From contig MU277670.1 in assembly GCA_022385805.1 (NCBI GenBank), forward strand, positions 901,102-965,101: DNA of 64,000 nucleotides, given 5' to 3'. This DNA is from Pilatotrama ljubarskyi. Its lineage: Eukaryota > Basidiomycota > Agaricomycetes > Polyporales > Polyporaceae. The notes under the pieces are model-generated. The model saw nothing but the letters and a program-made list of their open reading frames with translations. It ran no database searches and was not told the origin of the DNA. Of this stretch, positions 27,331 to 39,252 are shown in pieces (within the stretch, counting starts at the first letter, position 1; every line of letters begins with the position of its first letter). The translations under genes and the position numbers were made by a program.

Positions 27331-30300
27331 TCATATGTAGTCAACGTTCTTCATCTCTCCCGCTGCGAACAGCGCTTCGTCGAGGGCCTCGTCCGGCACG
27401 TCTTCCTCGTTCTCCCCCTCGTACCCGTGGTCCTCTTCGCCCTCCTCCTGTCCGAACATCATCTCGTCGTCTGACCCAGGCTCCGATCCGGGCAGCGAAC
27501 CAGGCATACTCGCCACACTCCGCCGCCGTTGGCGTTTTCGCCGGATCTTCTGGCCCTCGACGTCGCCCTCGTCTTCCTCGTACTCTGAGTCCGAGTCGTT
27601 CAGCGTCGGGGTGCTCGAACGCGGGCTGCCAACAGTCGACGATGAGGACTGTCTCAGGCTCGCGAGCGTGCTGCTGAGTCGCTCGAAGGAGGTCATCTGC
27701 CGGAGCCGGTTCTCCTGTGCAGGGTCCCTCTCCGTACGCTTACCCTCAGTTCCACGGATCTGGCTAGCCTCGGTCGCGGGAGGCGGCAGCGCGAACTGCC
27801 TGTTCGACGGCTGTCGGCTAGGGACCAGACTGAAGTTTCGAAGGCGCGCGAACGTGCTCTGGTTGGACGTATCCGAGCGTGCGCTAAGTGCGGGCGAGGG
27901 TGGGGACAAGTCCGGCAGCGGGAAGTCCTGGATTGGAGCCTTCCAGTAGTTGAAGTCGGTGTACTCGGATGCCCACTTGCGGTTGATCGGCGGGAACATC
28001 TGATCGACAAGGTCGGTCATGTGGATGTAGGACGACTTGTACCCGGCGAGCTCGAGGAGCTCCATCTTCACCTCGCCGGACGAGTCGATCGTGAAGATGC
28101 GCGAGCTCGGAATGTTGACGCTCCGGTAGGAGAGCGCGTCGGTGATGCGGTTCCCGAAGCCAGCGTAGAACGGGTTGTGTGTGGGCCCGCCGAAAAGCTT
28201 CTGGATGTCGCGCAGGCATGCCATCTTGAACACTTCTGGTTTACGCATGATGACCTCACTAGTTTCCGCAGTCAATACCTGCTTTCCTTTCTCCGATTGT
28301 TAGTGCTCACCGATGCAAAGACGCCATCAGCCGGTCCGGGCTCATGATAACAGGACCCTCGGGGAGCTGGTAGTCGTTCTGCTTGATGCCCTTCAGGTAT
28401 TCCCGGGTAGAGTCCGCTTGCCCGATAGCACGTGAGGTTAGGTAGAGGATCTTGTACCCGTTCCGGCAGATATCGGTATACAGCTTCGCGACACCCATGT
28501 GCGTCCAGTCTCGCCCGATCATGGTGAAGACATGGCCTAAGGCGTCTGACCTGTTACACTTAATCAATACCTCATACTGTCAGAGCGGAGGAGACACTCA
28601 CTTCGTGATGGTGCCGTCAATGTCCGACACCACGACCAAGTCTGTCCAGTCCCACACGAACAGTCTTGCGCTGCATGCTGCAACGCCAGTCGCAGACAGG
28701 GAGAACGTCACCGAGTTGGCCCCAGGTTTGAGGTGGAGCGATTTCTACGAAGCCGAAATCAGCATACGTTTCCTCACTCTCGTTGAAGGATATAGCGTAC
28801 CAACTGACTGGAAGTCAACCTCAGCGTCTTCGCAAACCTCTTATTCGCGGTTTCTGGCTCAGACGTGCCCCGGGTCGGGGTGTCTGATGTCGACTCCGGC
28901 GTAGCGGGGAGAGGGGGTGCAGATGCGGACGTCACTGTACGCCGCATCGCGGTCTCGTCCTCCGCTTCGGCGATCGCCTTAATCTTGGCCTAAAATATTC
29001 ACGTCTCGTCAACAAACCTCAACGGGCAGGAAGGCAAGCGCACTCGACGTACCGCGACCACCGCTGAAGGTTCCGAGTTGGTATGGCTCAAGTCCGGACG
29101 GGACGTCTCCGTGCGTCGACTGCGGCTCCACCAGCGCACCCACGAAGACGATGTTGGCGCCCTACCCGGGGAGCTGTCCGCTGAGGTCTCATTGCCTATG
29201 GCGGTGACGGAGCGTTTTGGTCGCCGCTCTTCCAGGTCGGGCTCGTCGCCTTCCGACTTGACGGCCTCGTCCTCCGAGATCGGTGAAGGCGAGGTCGGGC
29301 GGGAGGAGAGATGCGAATGCTTGTCTCGCAGTGCGGAGTCGCGCCAGGTGACGAGCGCGTCCATGAGCGGAGAACCGTCTTTTCGCCGGATGTATCTAGC
29401 CGAAGAGAACGTCAACATCCTGCCTTTAGGGGATTTTTGCGGCGTCGCTTATACGCACTTGTCTCCTGCCCATCGCAGGACCAGGTTGGAGTCGCGCACG
29501 ATGTCGTCGTCGCCCAGGAACCGGTCAAAGTCGACCTTGTTCTGCTCGAAGCGCTTCTCGTCCTCCACTTCGTCTTCGCCGCCCAACGGTCCCGCCGCAC
29601 GCTTCTTCCCATCGACGGGCGGCACGACCGCCAACTCGAACTCCACCGCACGGCCCTCGATGAACACTCTAAAGCGCGTCGCATCGTTCTTGTCGACTGT
29701 CAAGCGCCCGCCCAGTCCGTACGACACATTGTCGTCCTCGTTCTTCCTGTTGGCGGCGGAAAGGGCGCGACCTCTCGCGACCTGCTCAGCCTCGGGCATC
29801 TCGGTCATCATACGGGCCTTGCCCTTCCTCGGAGTCAAGTCCATTGACGTTCCCGAAAGATGGCTGTGTCCATGGGCGTGGCCTAGGGTATGGGGGAATG
29901 TCGTGCGGATAGGCGTCTTCTGCGGGAAGTTGCCCCAGTCCCAAGTGTACTCCTCGGTATCGGAAGAGTGCAGGGTGGGGAGGGTTGAAAGGTGCGGACG
30001 CGGGGCGGTGCTGGTTGGTGTGAGTGGGGCGGCTGGAGAAGCAAGCAAACGGGAAGTAGAGGGGGTGGGATATTCTTCGTGATCGGGTGGCGGCTCGGAG
30101 GTGGCGCGGAAGGGAGGAAAGGGGACAGTGGATGATGATGAGGGAGGTGTTGATGGTGCGGGCGATGGCGAAGGTGTCCCTACGTTGATTTGGTGAGATT
30201 GCAGTGCCTCTGGTGATTCAACGCAGATGACATAGACGTACGGGATGGTCCCGGTGTTCGATCTGTAGTAGACGTCTCTGAAGAACCCGTGCGTTTCCGG

Positions 30301-31355
30301 GACCTGAGTGTCGCATCCGAGGCGTCGCGTGCATGCGATTGTGCATGATAGCCCTCCATATCGAAGACCATATCTGCAGTACGGCCATGTTAGATCGCTG
30401 CATCAGGATATGTGGGACTGCTTGCACTTACTGTCGGTATAACGAACATCTGGTTCGTGCACATGCTCCTTCTCAGGGAGGACTTCGTCTCCCTTGTCCT
30501 CTACGCTGGGGAAATCCACAGCTGCATGCTCCGTCGCATTGAGAGTGGCGGTCGCCTTATCTCGGATGAGTTCGGAATGGTCCTTCTCTGTCTCCTTGAG
30601 GGCCTCCATAATGGTCTTGTCCTTCAGTTTATCGGCCTCGTTCTTCTCGACCTCATGCGCGACACCTATCATAGCCTTGCCGAGTTGCGCCGTTCGCAAG
30701 AGGAGCGAAGGGCTACTAGAGGTGCCTTCTTCTGATGGCTTGTCAGAGGGTAGAGGTGCTGTGGACGAGGAGGAAGCATCTTGCGACTGGCCCTCAGCGG
30801 AAGCATTCAGGTCGAGGAACTCGGGCTCTTGGGTGCCGTCCGCGGTCGCCTTTGGTTGTGGTGAAGGGGCTCCGGCGCCGAACCGCCCCGTCTGGCGAGC
30901 CTGCGCATTCGTCTGTCCAGGCTGCGTCGCTTCGAGAATAGGACTTGTCACAAGCGAGTCCGGGACATCTTCGTCCGTCTCGAACACGAAGAACGCCTCG
31001 CCGGCCTCTCCGATTTTCATCGAAAAGGGCACGAGTTCGCCGTTCACGAAGACATCGACCTGCGCCCATGAGCCGGACTGCGCGAGCAAGAGTGACCAAC
31101 GGGCGAACGCACCTTCTTGTCCTGCGGCCTGAGGACCTGCCATTTCCCGAACCTAACATGGAAGGGGGAGCATACCAGCTCCGTCTCCTCGTCTGTAAGC
31201 TGTCGTGGGGCTGCCTCGGGTGGGAGCTCATGGATGTTCTTGGGTCTGCGGACGACGATGACGTCGATGGCGCCTGTGAGGGTGGACGGGTTGAGGTCCT
31301 TGTAGTACTGGTAGGGTGCGCTGATCGCGCTCACCGCGCCGCGGAGGTAGTTCAT
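27331..31355 (-). CDS. PAH1: Lipin / phosphatidate phosphatase PAH1
   Basis: Exons (minus) 31355-31113, 31059-30432, 30373-30242, 30179-29459, 29395-29053, 28989-28801, 28744-28602, 28550-28311 and 28258-27331 give 1188 aa. Lipin is a Mg-dependent phosphatidate phosphatase making diacylglycerol for triglyceride and phospholipid synthesis; it moves between cytosol and ER/nuclear envelope. The N-LIP domain (1 to about 115) starts MNYLRGAVSAISAPYQYY and includes CSPFHVRFGKW and FSMKIGEAGEAFFVFE. The C-LIP HAD domain carries the catalytic DxDxT as DIDGTIT near residue 795, followed by SDALGHVFTMIG and YLTSRAIGQ. The long middle and the acidic C-terminus are disordered and serine-rich. In yeast Pah1 such regions are phospho-regulated and bind Nem1-Spo7. 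Confidence 0.93.
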
Positions 31356-31943
31356 CGCGCGAGATGGCGGGCGGAAGAGAGGGAATGTCGAGCTCGGAGC
31401 GCGGCGCTACGTACGGAGGGAGGCGAGAGATGCCGCAGCGCACGGTGGTCGTCGGATGGGGTGAACTCTGCTGCAGAACCCCAGACAGACTCGGAGAAGG
31501 CGCTGAAATCCTCGGACGAGTGTGCGCCGCCACGTGCGTACGCCGTGCATATGATATACATTTCTCTGATTGGGACGTGTTCCGAGGTGAGCAGACAAAC
31601 GACGTCAGAAATATCATATGGGACGAGTGTGCGGTGCGCGGATGCCGCTTCCTGAGGAGCCCTGTAGTCATCGCAGCTGCGTGTGCGGTCGCCGTCGATC
31701 CGTGCATGAGTCCAAACTGACATCATCGAGAACTATTCATGAACATGAACAAGGGGCACAGAAATATCGTATACTATCCAAGTTGCGCTGGGGATACCGG
31801 ATGTCTATGCCGCAAGACAATACTGGGTACTCAAATGTAGCTGAAGCAGGCGCGGGGTTGGCACGCGTGCGCATCCGATTCACTAAGGCTTGCATGGGGA
31901 GGTGGCAGGATGAGATAAATGGATGTCGGAATACATTCCACAA
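31356..31943. other. Intergenic: lipin promoter and NDUFB9 3' region
   Basis: These 588 bp lie between the lipin start and the NDUFB9 stop, both minus strand. Overlapping open frames on both strands reflect GC-rich sequence. None has a recognisable domain or consistent splice structure. Confidence 0.4.
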
Positions 31944-32528
31944 CTAGTGATCTGCCCGACCGTGCTCCTCGTTGTACTTCTCGTGGTCGAAGAGGGGACC
32001 AAGGGGAGGCTGAGGGGCACATGTGGTGAACGGAGGTGATTGGAACGGGCAGCAGGATACATACCGGCAAGTTGCGCTCCCTGGATAGGTGCCGGGCCGT
32101 GAGTGAAAAGGACACCATACGCACAGTATGCTACGTACCATTTCGTGCCATCGGGTGCCTCCGGCGCTGTAGAGTACATAGCATGAGCGTGGGGAGACGA
32201 TGCGGGGGTGCTTGCACTCACGGCGGTAGGGATCGGGATGCTTGCGCTCAGCAAGGGCTGCCTCCGCCTTGTTGAATATCTCAGCGAGTGCGCGGGGATC
32301 GTGGACATCCCTGGGGCAATGCACAAAATAGTGATGAGCGGAGACCCAGAGCACCAGGACCAAGAGCACACACCTGTTCCTCTCGAACTCTGCACGGATG
32401 GCTAGTGCGCGTGCCCTCCAAAGATCGCGCTGTACAATCCAGTCCAGCTCGTTGATGAGAATGCGGCGGTAGAGTGTTTTGACATAGGACCTGTGGGCCG
32501 CGGTGAACGGCGCAGGGATGGACGACAT
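31944..32528 (-). CDS. Complex I LYR subunit NDUFB9 (B22-type)
   Basis: Exons (minus) 32528-32374, 32310-32222, 32166-32139, 32080-32065 and 32009-31944 give 117 aa, the usual size for this subunit. It is an accessory subunit of mitochondrial NADH:ubiquinone oxidoreductase, in the membrane arm. The LYR motif is at residues 19-21 (KTLYRRIL). Conserved pieces follow: NELDWIVQRDLWRARA, VHDPRALAEIF, PEAPDGTKWERNLP and LFDHEKYNEEH. Exon 4 is only 16 nt. It is kept because it restores the KWERN block and a canonical C-terminus, and its junctions are GT/AG. The gene diverges from the 7-TM gene over 382 bp. Confidence 0.88.
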   Translation of the reverse strand: MSSIPAPFTAAHRSYVKTLYRRILINELDWIVQRDLWRARALAIRAEFERNRCVLLVLVLWVSAHHYFVHCPRDVHDPRALAEIFNKAEAALAERKHPDPYRRECKHPRIVSPRSCYVLYSAGGTRWHEMVRSILCVWCPFHSRPGTYPGSATCRYVSCCPFQSPPFTTCAPQPPLGPLFDHEKYNEEHGRADH

Positions 32529-32910
32529 GGTTCGCTGCTGGACGCACCGGGCGCTTCATTCGCCTGTCGACGGCGCCGTCCGGCGCTTGCGGGCGTGAGC
32601 AGAGTGTGACCCCCTGTGACAACGTCACGGCACCCACGCGGCCACGTGACAAACGCGCAGACGCGCCCCTGGACTATTTGGGCAGTATTTGTTCGTGTGG
32701 GCGTACGCGCCGGCTGGGGGCGGATATTACCACGGTTCGGATTGCAGAGAGGGCGCGGAGCTGCGTTCGTCGTCCGCAACGTTCTTCTCTTCACGACCGC
32801 GACTACTCTTCCGCTCGACGGCTCGCCGAAGGCCTTACGCCACCACGCTCAACGCACACGACGCTCCCTCAAGACACTAATCGTCCTCACGCTCAAGAAA
32901 TCACGCCAAT
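32529..32910. promoter_or_regulatory. Bidirectional promoter, NDUFB9 / 7-TM gene
   Basis: These 382 bp lie between divergent start codons. The sequence is GC-rich with no clear TATA box. No coding potential is supported. Confidence 0.45.
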
Positions 32911-35900
32911 ATGATTCCGCTCATCCCGACTCTTGCTCTTGCTTTCGTCTCATTCGCATCCTCAGCGTTCGTCATTCTTCGCATCCTCATCCCCATCTTG
33001 CCTCCCCATCCCCTCAGCCGTCGAGTGGCCCCCGTGAGTATATCCTCTTCTTTCAGTCAGTCCGGCAAGGAACTGATACTTCATAATCCCACCAGTCGGA
33101 ATTTGGTCTTCCTAACTACCGGTCTATTTCCCCTGCAGACAAGAGCCACATCTGGCTCGCAGCCTGTGACCTCCTCGCTCTCGCAATCTTCACATGGCAA
33201 GCTGTGAACGAATACCTTGGAGGTCCCGCTGACTATGACATCGCCCATGACCCTGCCTCCGCCGCTAGGCTCTGGTTCGCCATGACTCTGAGGCAGACTT
33301 GTCTTTTCGTTGTGTCGGCCCTTACTCTCCTCCACGTCCGTATGGGTCGCCCGGTGGCCTTCGGAGGGAAACATTGGATGCTCTGGGCACCTACGCTCGT
33401 CCTCGTCGTGACGTCGACCGCCCTCGCTGGTGTCTTCGCTGCCACCAACGTCACCGGCCTCTTCATCGGCCTTGTTGCGTACTCCACCACGATCGCGGTG
33501 TTCAGTAGCATTGCGTTCAGCTGCCTAGTCGGCACCCTCATCATCATTAAACGCAACCTTGCTGCCCTCCATGACATCCGCGACCCTTGGCCGCCGGCAA
33601 AGGAGGTGGAGGAGGAGAAGCCCCGCCCATCGTTCGCAACTGAGGACATCGACGCGCTCAAAGACGGAAGCTCCTGGATTACCTCCCGTGCGAGCTCACG
33701 GTGCGAGAGCATCTCTGCTTTCTCCTTCTCGACGCACCATACGCACCACTCCCGTGTTGCGTCTAATGCGAGCGCGCGCATGCTACAGAACCCTGCCACT
33801 GTGTCCTACCCCTCGCTCGCGCCGAAGTCGTCCTTCTGGTTCAATCCCAGTACTCCCTATGGTAGCCGCGAGTCTGTTCCCCCAGTCCCGCCCTTGCCTG
33901 CTCCGTACCGCCCTGCTTCTGCGACGTCGGCTCACATCAACGCTGACCCGGACCCGTTTAAGCGCCAGGCGCCTCGCATGGGCTCTCAGTCGTCTTGGCT
34001 CACGGAACCCTCCATGTACCAGCCCACGCTATCCAACTGGTCGTTCCCTACTAGCCACCCTCCGTCGCCGCCTCCATCTGCTGCTACTCTCCCTGGTCTG
34101 GGCACTGACATGTTGCCGTCCACCGCCGTGTCGCGTCCCATGACCCCTGCTATGGCTAGCACGGAAGTCCTTGGTGGCTATGGCTACGTTCCTGAGAACG
34201 GCCAGGCTGAGAAGGGTTTCAACAGCTTCACGTCTCAGTCCTCGGGCGATCTTGACATGACCATCTATCGTACCATTGGATGGCTTCTAATGATTTGGGT
34301 TCCTATGGTATGTTGGATATGCTCGAAGGTGTGGACGAGGTAGACTGATACATTGTCTTTGCAGGGATTCGGTCTTCCCTACTTGTTCATGGTGTCCCCC
34401 AGTGCTCCTCCTAGTCCTTTTGCCTCTGTCTTGCTGTTGCTCTCCGTCACGCTTTCGTCTCCGCTCCTGGCCATCAACATCCTGTTCCGGTCCCCGATCC
34501 CCATTCCGTCTGGCCTCTTCGAAACGTACAGCGAGCCTCCATCTGCGGTCCTCCGCGCGCCGTCTCCCCAAAGCACCGCACCTTCTTTCAAGTTCTCGCA
34601 TGAGTACAAGCGCAGCGGCAGTGTCACCGTCGTCGAAGGTCGCCGTAGCACAGACGTCTGGCTCACCAACGGCGATGCTGTCGATGGCAGAGGCAAGATC
34701 AGCCGCGCTCTCGGAATGCTCCAGCCCAAGCCCAAGCTCGCTGTCCTCCCTCCTGAGGGCAAGAAGATGCAGGAGGAGCCGCTCACCCCGCCCTTGCCCA
34801 TGCAAACCGAGCGTTCCCTCCCGCCGACTCCCGTGCAATCCGAGATCAGCGCAGAGCTCGGTCGCACGCGCCCACGCAAGGAGAGCAAGGCGAGCTCGTA
34901 CTACTCGGGCACGTCCGACAGTGCCGCGTTCCAGACGCAGATCATGATCGCCCAGCGCCACTACTCTGCGCTCGCTACCACGATGGTTGTGCCGCCTTCT
35001 CCGACTAACGATCGCCGCGCGTCTTCCATGGACGAGTCCGCTGTGGGCATCGCTGTCAGCGGTGTTGAGACCCCGCAGACGCAGAAGGCCTCGCGCCCCT
35101 CGCAGCACCTGCGCGTGCGGTCTGTCTCGTCTATCACGAGCTCGAGCGTCGGCGCCGATCCGCGCTTCCCTGTGAGCCCTCCCCCCGCGTCTCCTCTTCC
35201 CCCGACCCCGCCGTCCGTGCGTGAGCGCAAGGCGCGCTTGCTCTCTCACCGCAAGTCTCAGTCCCAGTCGTCTTCGTCCGTCGGCTTCTCGTTCGGCGCC
35301 ATCGCAGGCGACGACATGGCGGAGATCGATGCGCTCTCGGCCAAGGTGCTCCCGCTCCTCGTGCCAGGGCTCAAGGTCGGCGCCGATATCCGCGTGCGCG
35401 ATGACTGGGGCTGGTCATCGCCCCGTGACAGAGATGTGCGCAAGACGGGCACTATGAAGAGCTCGAAGACAGTCCCTGCCGAGATGGGTGGGTTTACGAG
35501 CGGATTCTCGACAGACTTTTCGTCTCCGGATATGCACTCGACGCCCGTTGACAATAAGGCGGTGCCGAGGCAGAAGAAGACATCTACACACCGCCGGCAC
35601 CACTTCAGCCTGCCTAGGTATGTTCGCTACTCTCTGCCGATCGTTGATGTCTTGACTGAGCAATCTGTTTGATGCAGTCTCAGCCTCGGCAAGGACGGCT
35701 TGCACGCGCTCTCAACCTGGAGGAACGACCTCAACCGTGCGTTGGAAAGCAAGCTCGGACAAGTCGCCTCTACGCCGAGCGACAACATCAACCGGCGCAA
35801 CACTGTCTACGGCTATGGCGGCGAGCTCGTGCCCAACTCTGGCTCGCAGCTTAATGTCGTCACCGAAGCCGACGAGCTGCTTCGCCCTGCCTCTCCCGCT

Positions 35901-36701
35901 CCGCGCGAGCGCCCGGTCTCTGCTAGGACTTTCGGTCCGGACACCCTCGAGCTCCCGCACCACGTAGAGAATGGCAAGTCCAGCTCGCGTAACTCGCTGG
36001 CGACCTTGATCACTGCGCTCGACCAAGAGCTGCGCATGCCGCTCCCGCCGCCCTCCGCCGCGTCCGAAGTCACGCTCTTCGACCTCGAGAACTTCGAGAA
36101 CGAGATGGAAGGCCCGCTCGCGTCGAGCACGCCGCACGAGTCGCAGCGCACGCAGCCCAAGTCGAAGACGCGCCACGTCCCGCCCGTGCCGAAGATGCGC
36201 GACGGGCCCACTACGAGCCGCCGCTCGAGCATCAAGTACATCGTCTCGGACGAGAACGCGCCGGAGTCGGCCCGCATCGAGATTGTCAAGAGCCAGGGCC
36301 AGGGCTTCGCGCAGTGGTCCGCGCGCGCGATCCGCCCGCTTATACCCAAGTCGCCCAAATCGAAGAGCAAGAGCAAGAAGACAGCGTCTACGAAACTCGC
36401 ATCGCCCCCCGGCGGGGGCCTCCGCCCACTTTCCCTCCTCCAGGAGCGCAACCTTAACCAAGGTGTGACCGAGACTCGGCCGCTTGCCGTAGGCAAGAAG
36501 GGCAAGATGACGGACGAGAACGCGGATCCCGACGCCGCTGTGCGCGCGAAGGGCAAGTCTGTGCTCAAGCCGCTCCGCATCTCGCGTAGCGAGACTACCA
36601 AGGAGCGCGCAGCGCTTCGCAAGCACGAAGTTCTCCCCGACGTTGTCGTTCGCCCGCCTTCTGGAGCCGAGCGGGGCTTCCAAGGATATGGCTACGCCTG
36701 A
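32911..36701 (+). CDS. Predicted seven-helix membrane protein, long loop and tail
   Basis: Exons 32911-33033, 33096-34307, 34365-35617 and 35678-36701 give 1203 aa. I count seven hydrophobic segments: about residues 3-30, 58-80, 100-122, 134-156, 158-190, 431-455 and 463-485. Helices 5 and 6 are separated by about 235 hydrophilic Ser/Pro-rich residues. Helix 7 is followed by a tail of about 718 residues, rich in Ser, Pro and basic stretches. A seven-helix core with an enlarged third loop and a long tail resembles a G-protein-coupled receptor in layout. I see no signature that assigns it to a known fungal receptor class, and no function is claimed. There is no classical cleavable signal peptide; helix 1 begins at the start codon. 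Confidence 0.75.
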
Positions 36702-37364
36702 ACCACCCAGACCAAGACCAAGACCATTGACGCTGAACGCTTCTCGCGCTGAGGCTTTCATCGCTATACATACTATTTGCTGCTGAGTTATCGCTTCGAT
36801 TTCTCGTGTCGCGATTTTTGCAGTTTCTCGTTGTCCGTATCGCTTGTTCATCATTTGTTTGCCCCGTCGTCGCTTTTGCAGTCTTTCTTGTGTCTCGATG
36901 CTCTCTCACGTCTCACCGTCACAAACGCTTCTCGATCGTACCCCTATGCCTCTATGCCGTATTTCTGTCTCTATGTTCCATTGCTCTCTCGAAACGTACG
37001 TACGTCCAAGCTGTTTCCATCGCTACTGTCTATACCACCTCTCACGTCGCACGTTATAACGCTCGCACGCTGTCTGTGATGTCGTACGCACTCTCCTCGC
37101 TTTCTACCCGCACGCTACGCGTGCCTTCACCCTTCCGCTGCTCGTATGTTACCTTCTCAGTCTCGCATAGCTAGTCTAGTCGTCGCTGAACCCCGGCCCC
37201 CTGCTTTCCACATAGCGCAAGTACGCTCCTGTTATCGACATCGAACCCTTGCAATCGCATCTACGTTATCACTACACTTCTGCTTGTATGCACTAGGTGA
37301 GGGATCGACCTGCACTGTGCGCGCGCGACTGACGGCAAGAAGAGCGTTCATATGGTACTCTATG
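36702..37364. other. Convergent intergenic region
   Basis: These 663 bp lie between the stops of the 7-TM gene and THO3, so this is 3' UTR from both sides. It is T/C-rich on the plus strand, with several short open frames and no recognisable product. Confidence 0.45.
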
Positions 37365-38849
37365 TTACATTCCGGGTCCAAACAAACTAATCCATGCTGT
37401 AGGAGGCGGGCCGCCCTCTCTGACCTTCGTTTGGCCGCAATACGCGATGACGTGTTTTGAGGGATGCCAGGAGACTGTGGGCGAGGGGCCGAGGGCGGGT
37501 ACGCGATGTAGCGGGATGCCCGTTTCTACAGCGCACTAGGAAACACACATCTGAGATCAAAAATATCTGACAAAGAGGTCTGAAGACTCACTATATCGAT
37601 GTAGCTTCCTGCGCTTGCGATAGCGATGAACTCGCCGTCATGCGAGAAACTAAGTGCATTGATGGCGTTACTACATGAGGCTCGTGAGCAACGTATCTCC
37701 AACAGCGCCAGGTTGGAGAGCGGACGTACTCGCAAGCAGTGATTGTCCGCACGCAGATCCATTCTGACACGTCGAAGAGGTTCACAATGGAGTCGTGACC
37801 TCCAGAGGCCAAGTATCTGCCGAGCAGGGACTGTGAGTTCTGCGAAGCGTCGTATGCCAGACGGTACGGTACATACCTCCCCCGTGGATCAAGTGCCGCG
37901 GCAACACATCCGCCTACATGTGCAGGCGTGCTTTGTATGACGTTCAATCCAGGATAGTCTAAGATGCGGATGAGATGTTCCGACTGGTGCGTGAGCACAA
38001 TGCCGTCGCCGACGTGGTTGAACGTCGCTGTGGATGCAGAAATCACTTTCTAGAGTGAGCGTGAGTACATAGTCTATAGTATGGAAGGAAGGGATGGTGC
38101 ATACCCCGCCCATGTCCGCTTGGTGCCATTGCTCCTTCGTCTCTTCGCCTTCCTTTCCGTAGGTGAGGATGTACATTTGCCTGTTGATCGTAGTGTATAG
38201 GATTGTCTTCCCGTCAGGAGAATAGTTTAGCTGCGACGGTGCGTGCTTCAGTGGAAGCTGCTGTATGTGACGGCTTTCTGTACAAGAGGACTCCAGATAA
38301 GTTCATGTGCACAGCTCAGTGGAGGCAAGCGACATACGTCGGGCGTCCCAGAACACAATCCTCCTGTCCTTCTGACTTGAGGTACAGAAAAGGTCGGGAT
38401 GGGTAGGGTTCCATGCTATATAGTCGACGTCGTCGGAATGACCGCCCGTGTAACCGGTGGCTGAACGTTGGTCCACCTACCGTCTGTACGTGAATGGCGA
38501 GTCCTCTCCGTGCAGGTATGACAATGGACGTACGTTCTTTTCGGGCGACCATACCCTCACAGCCTTGTCTATCCCCACAGCCCCTAGCTTCTTGCCGTCA
38601 CAACTCCAGGCGATGTGGTTCATAGCTTGCGAGGACGTGAAGCGTATATCGCGCGGCCGAAAGGCGGAGAATGTCGGGGCCTACGGAGAACAAACGCGAC
38701 CGTCACCGACGTCGGTCAAGCGGGTATCGCGGCCAGACTATTCGTACATGGACTCCGCGCGTCGCAAACGTAGTGTGCGGTGGGGGCGAGGGGGGCCGTT
38801 CGGGCGGCGGGATCTCCTCCTCGTTCGGATTTGTATGCAGGGCAGCCAT
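37365..38849 (-). CDS. THO3: THO complex subunit 3 (TEX1/THOC3), WD40 protein
   Basis: Exons (minus) 38849-38748, 38680-38534, 38476-38338, 38277-38105, 38049-37877, 37816-37730, 37670-37592 and 37535-37365 give 356 aa. THO3 is a WD40 propeller in the nuclear THO/TREX complex, which couples transcription to mRNA export. Blades visible: IAWSCDGKKLGAVGIDKAVRVW; DYIAWNPTHPDLFCTSSQ followed by IVFWDAR; LNYSPDGKTILY; YLASGGHDSIVNLFDV; LSFSHDGEFIAIAS. The order and the YPGLNVIQSTPAH block match the THOC3 family. Exon 5 begins AAAGTGATT; this acceptor was chosen over a later one because it keeps the phase. Confidence 0.88.
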
Positions 38850-39252
38850 TTCGTCGGAGAATTTCTGGTTCTGGAACAGGTCGGTGGGAGCTACTGCGAA
38901 GACTATAGAGCCTCTCGAAGACCACGCTAGGAGAGCGAGAGGACGGAGGTGCTGAGCGTCGGTACGAATGCAAGTGGCTGAAGCCTCGGACCGGCCACAG
39001 TTCATGCGACGATCGTGCGCGTCTCCATTTGGCAGGTGTAGTGATCTGCTGCCGGCACCCAGTGGCCTCCACCAAGTTTGTCCGTTGAATCCGCTTGCCA
39101 TGTAGGCCATTGGATAAGAGGGCTCAAATGCACCGGTACGAGACAACCATTATGACGGTCCCTACAAAGTCTACTTTCATCCCTCGAAAGAGGCCCATTC
39201 ACTGTCCTCCGGCGAGGAGGCGCCAGTGGACACGGCAAGACGTGACTGAACG
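38850..39252. other. Intergenic: THO3 promoter
   Basis: These 403 bp lie upstream of THO3, up to the stop of the next minus-strand gene. The THO3 frame stays open upstream of the chosen ATG, to another ATG in this interval. The chosen start gives the better N-terminus, but a longer one cannot be excluded. Confidence 0.4.

Noticed and set aside
29078..30082. Plus-strand 334-codon open frame
   Set aside because: Antisense to lipin exons whose catalytic and N-terminal domains are clear; a shadow frame.
35712..36854. Minus-strand 380-codon open frame
   Set aside because: Antisense to the tail of the 7-TM protein; Arg/Leu-rich composition typical of a complement of Ser/Pro/Glu-rich coding sequence.
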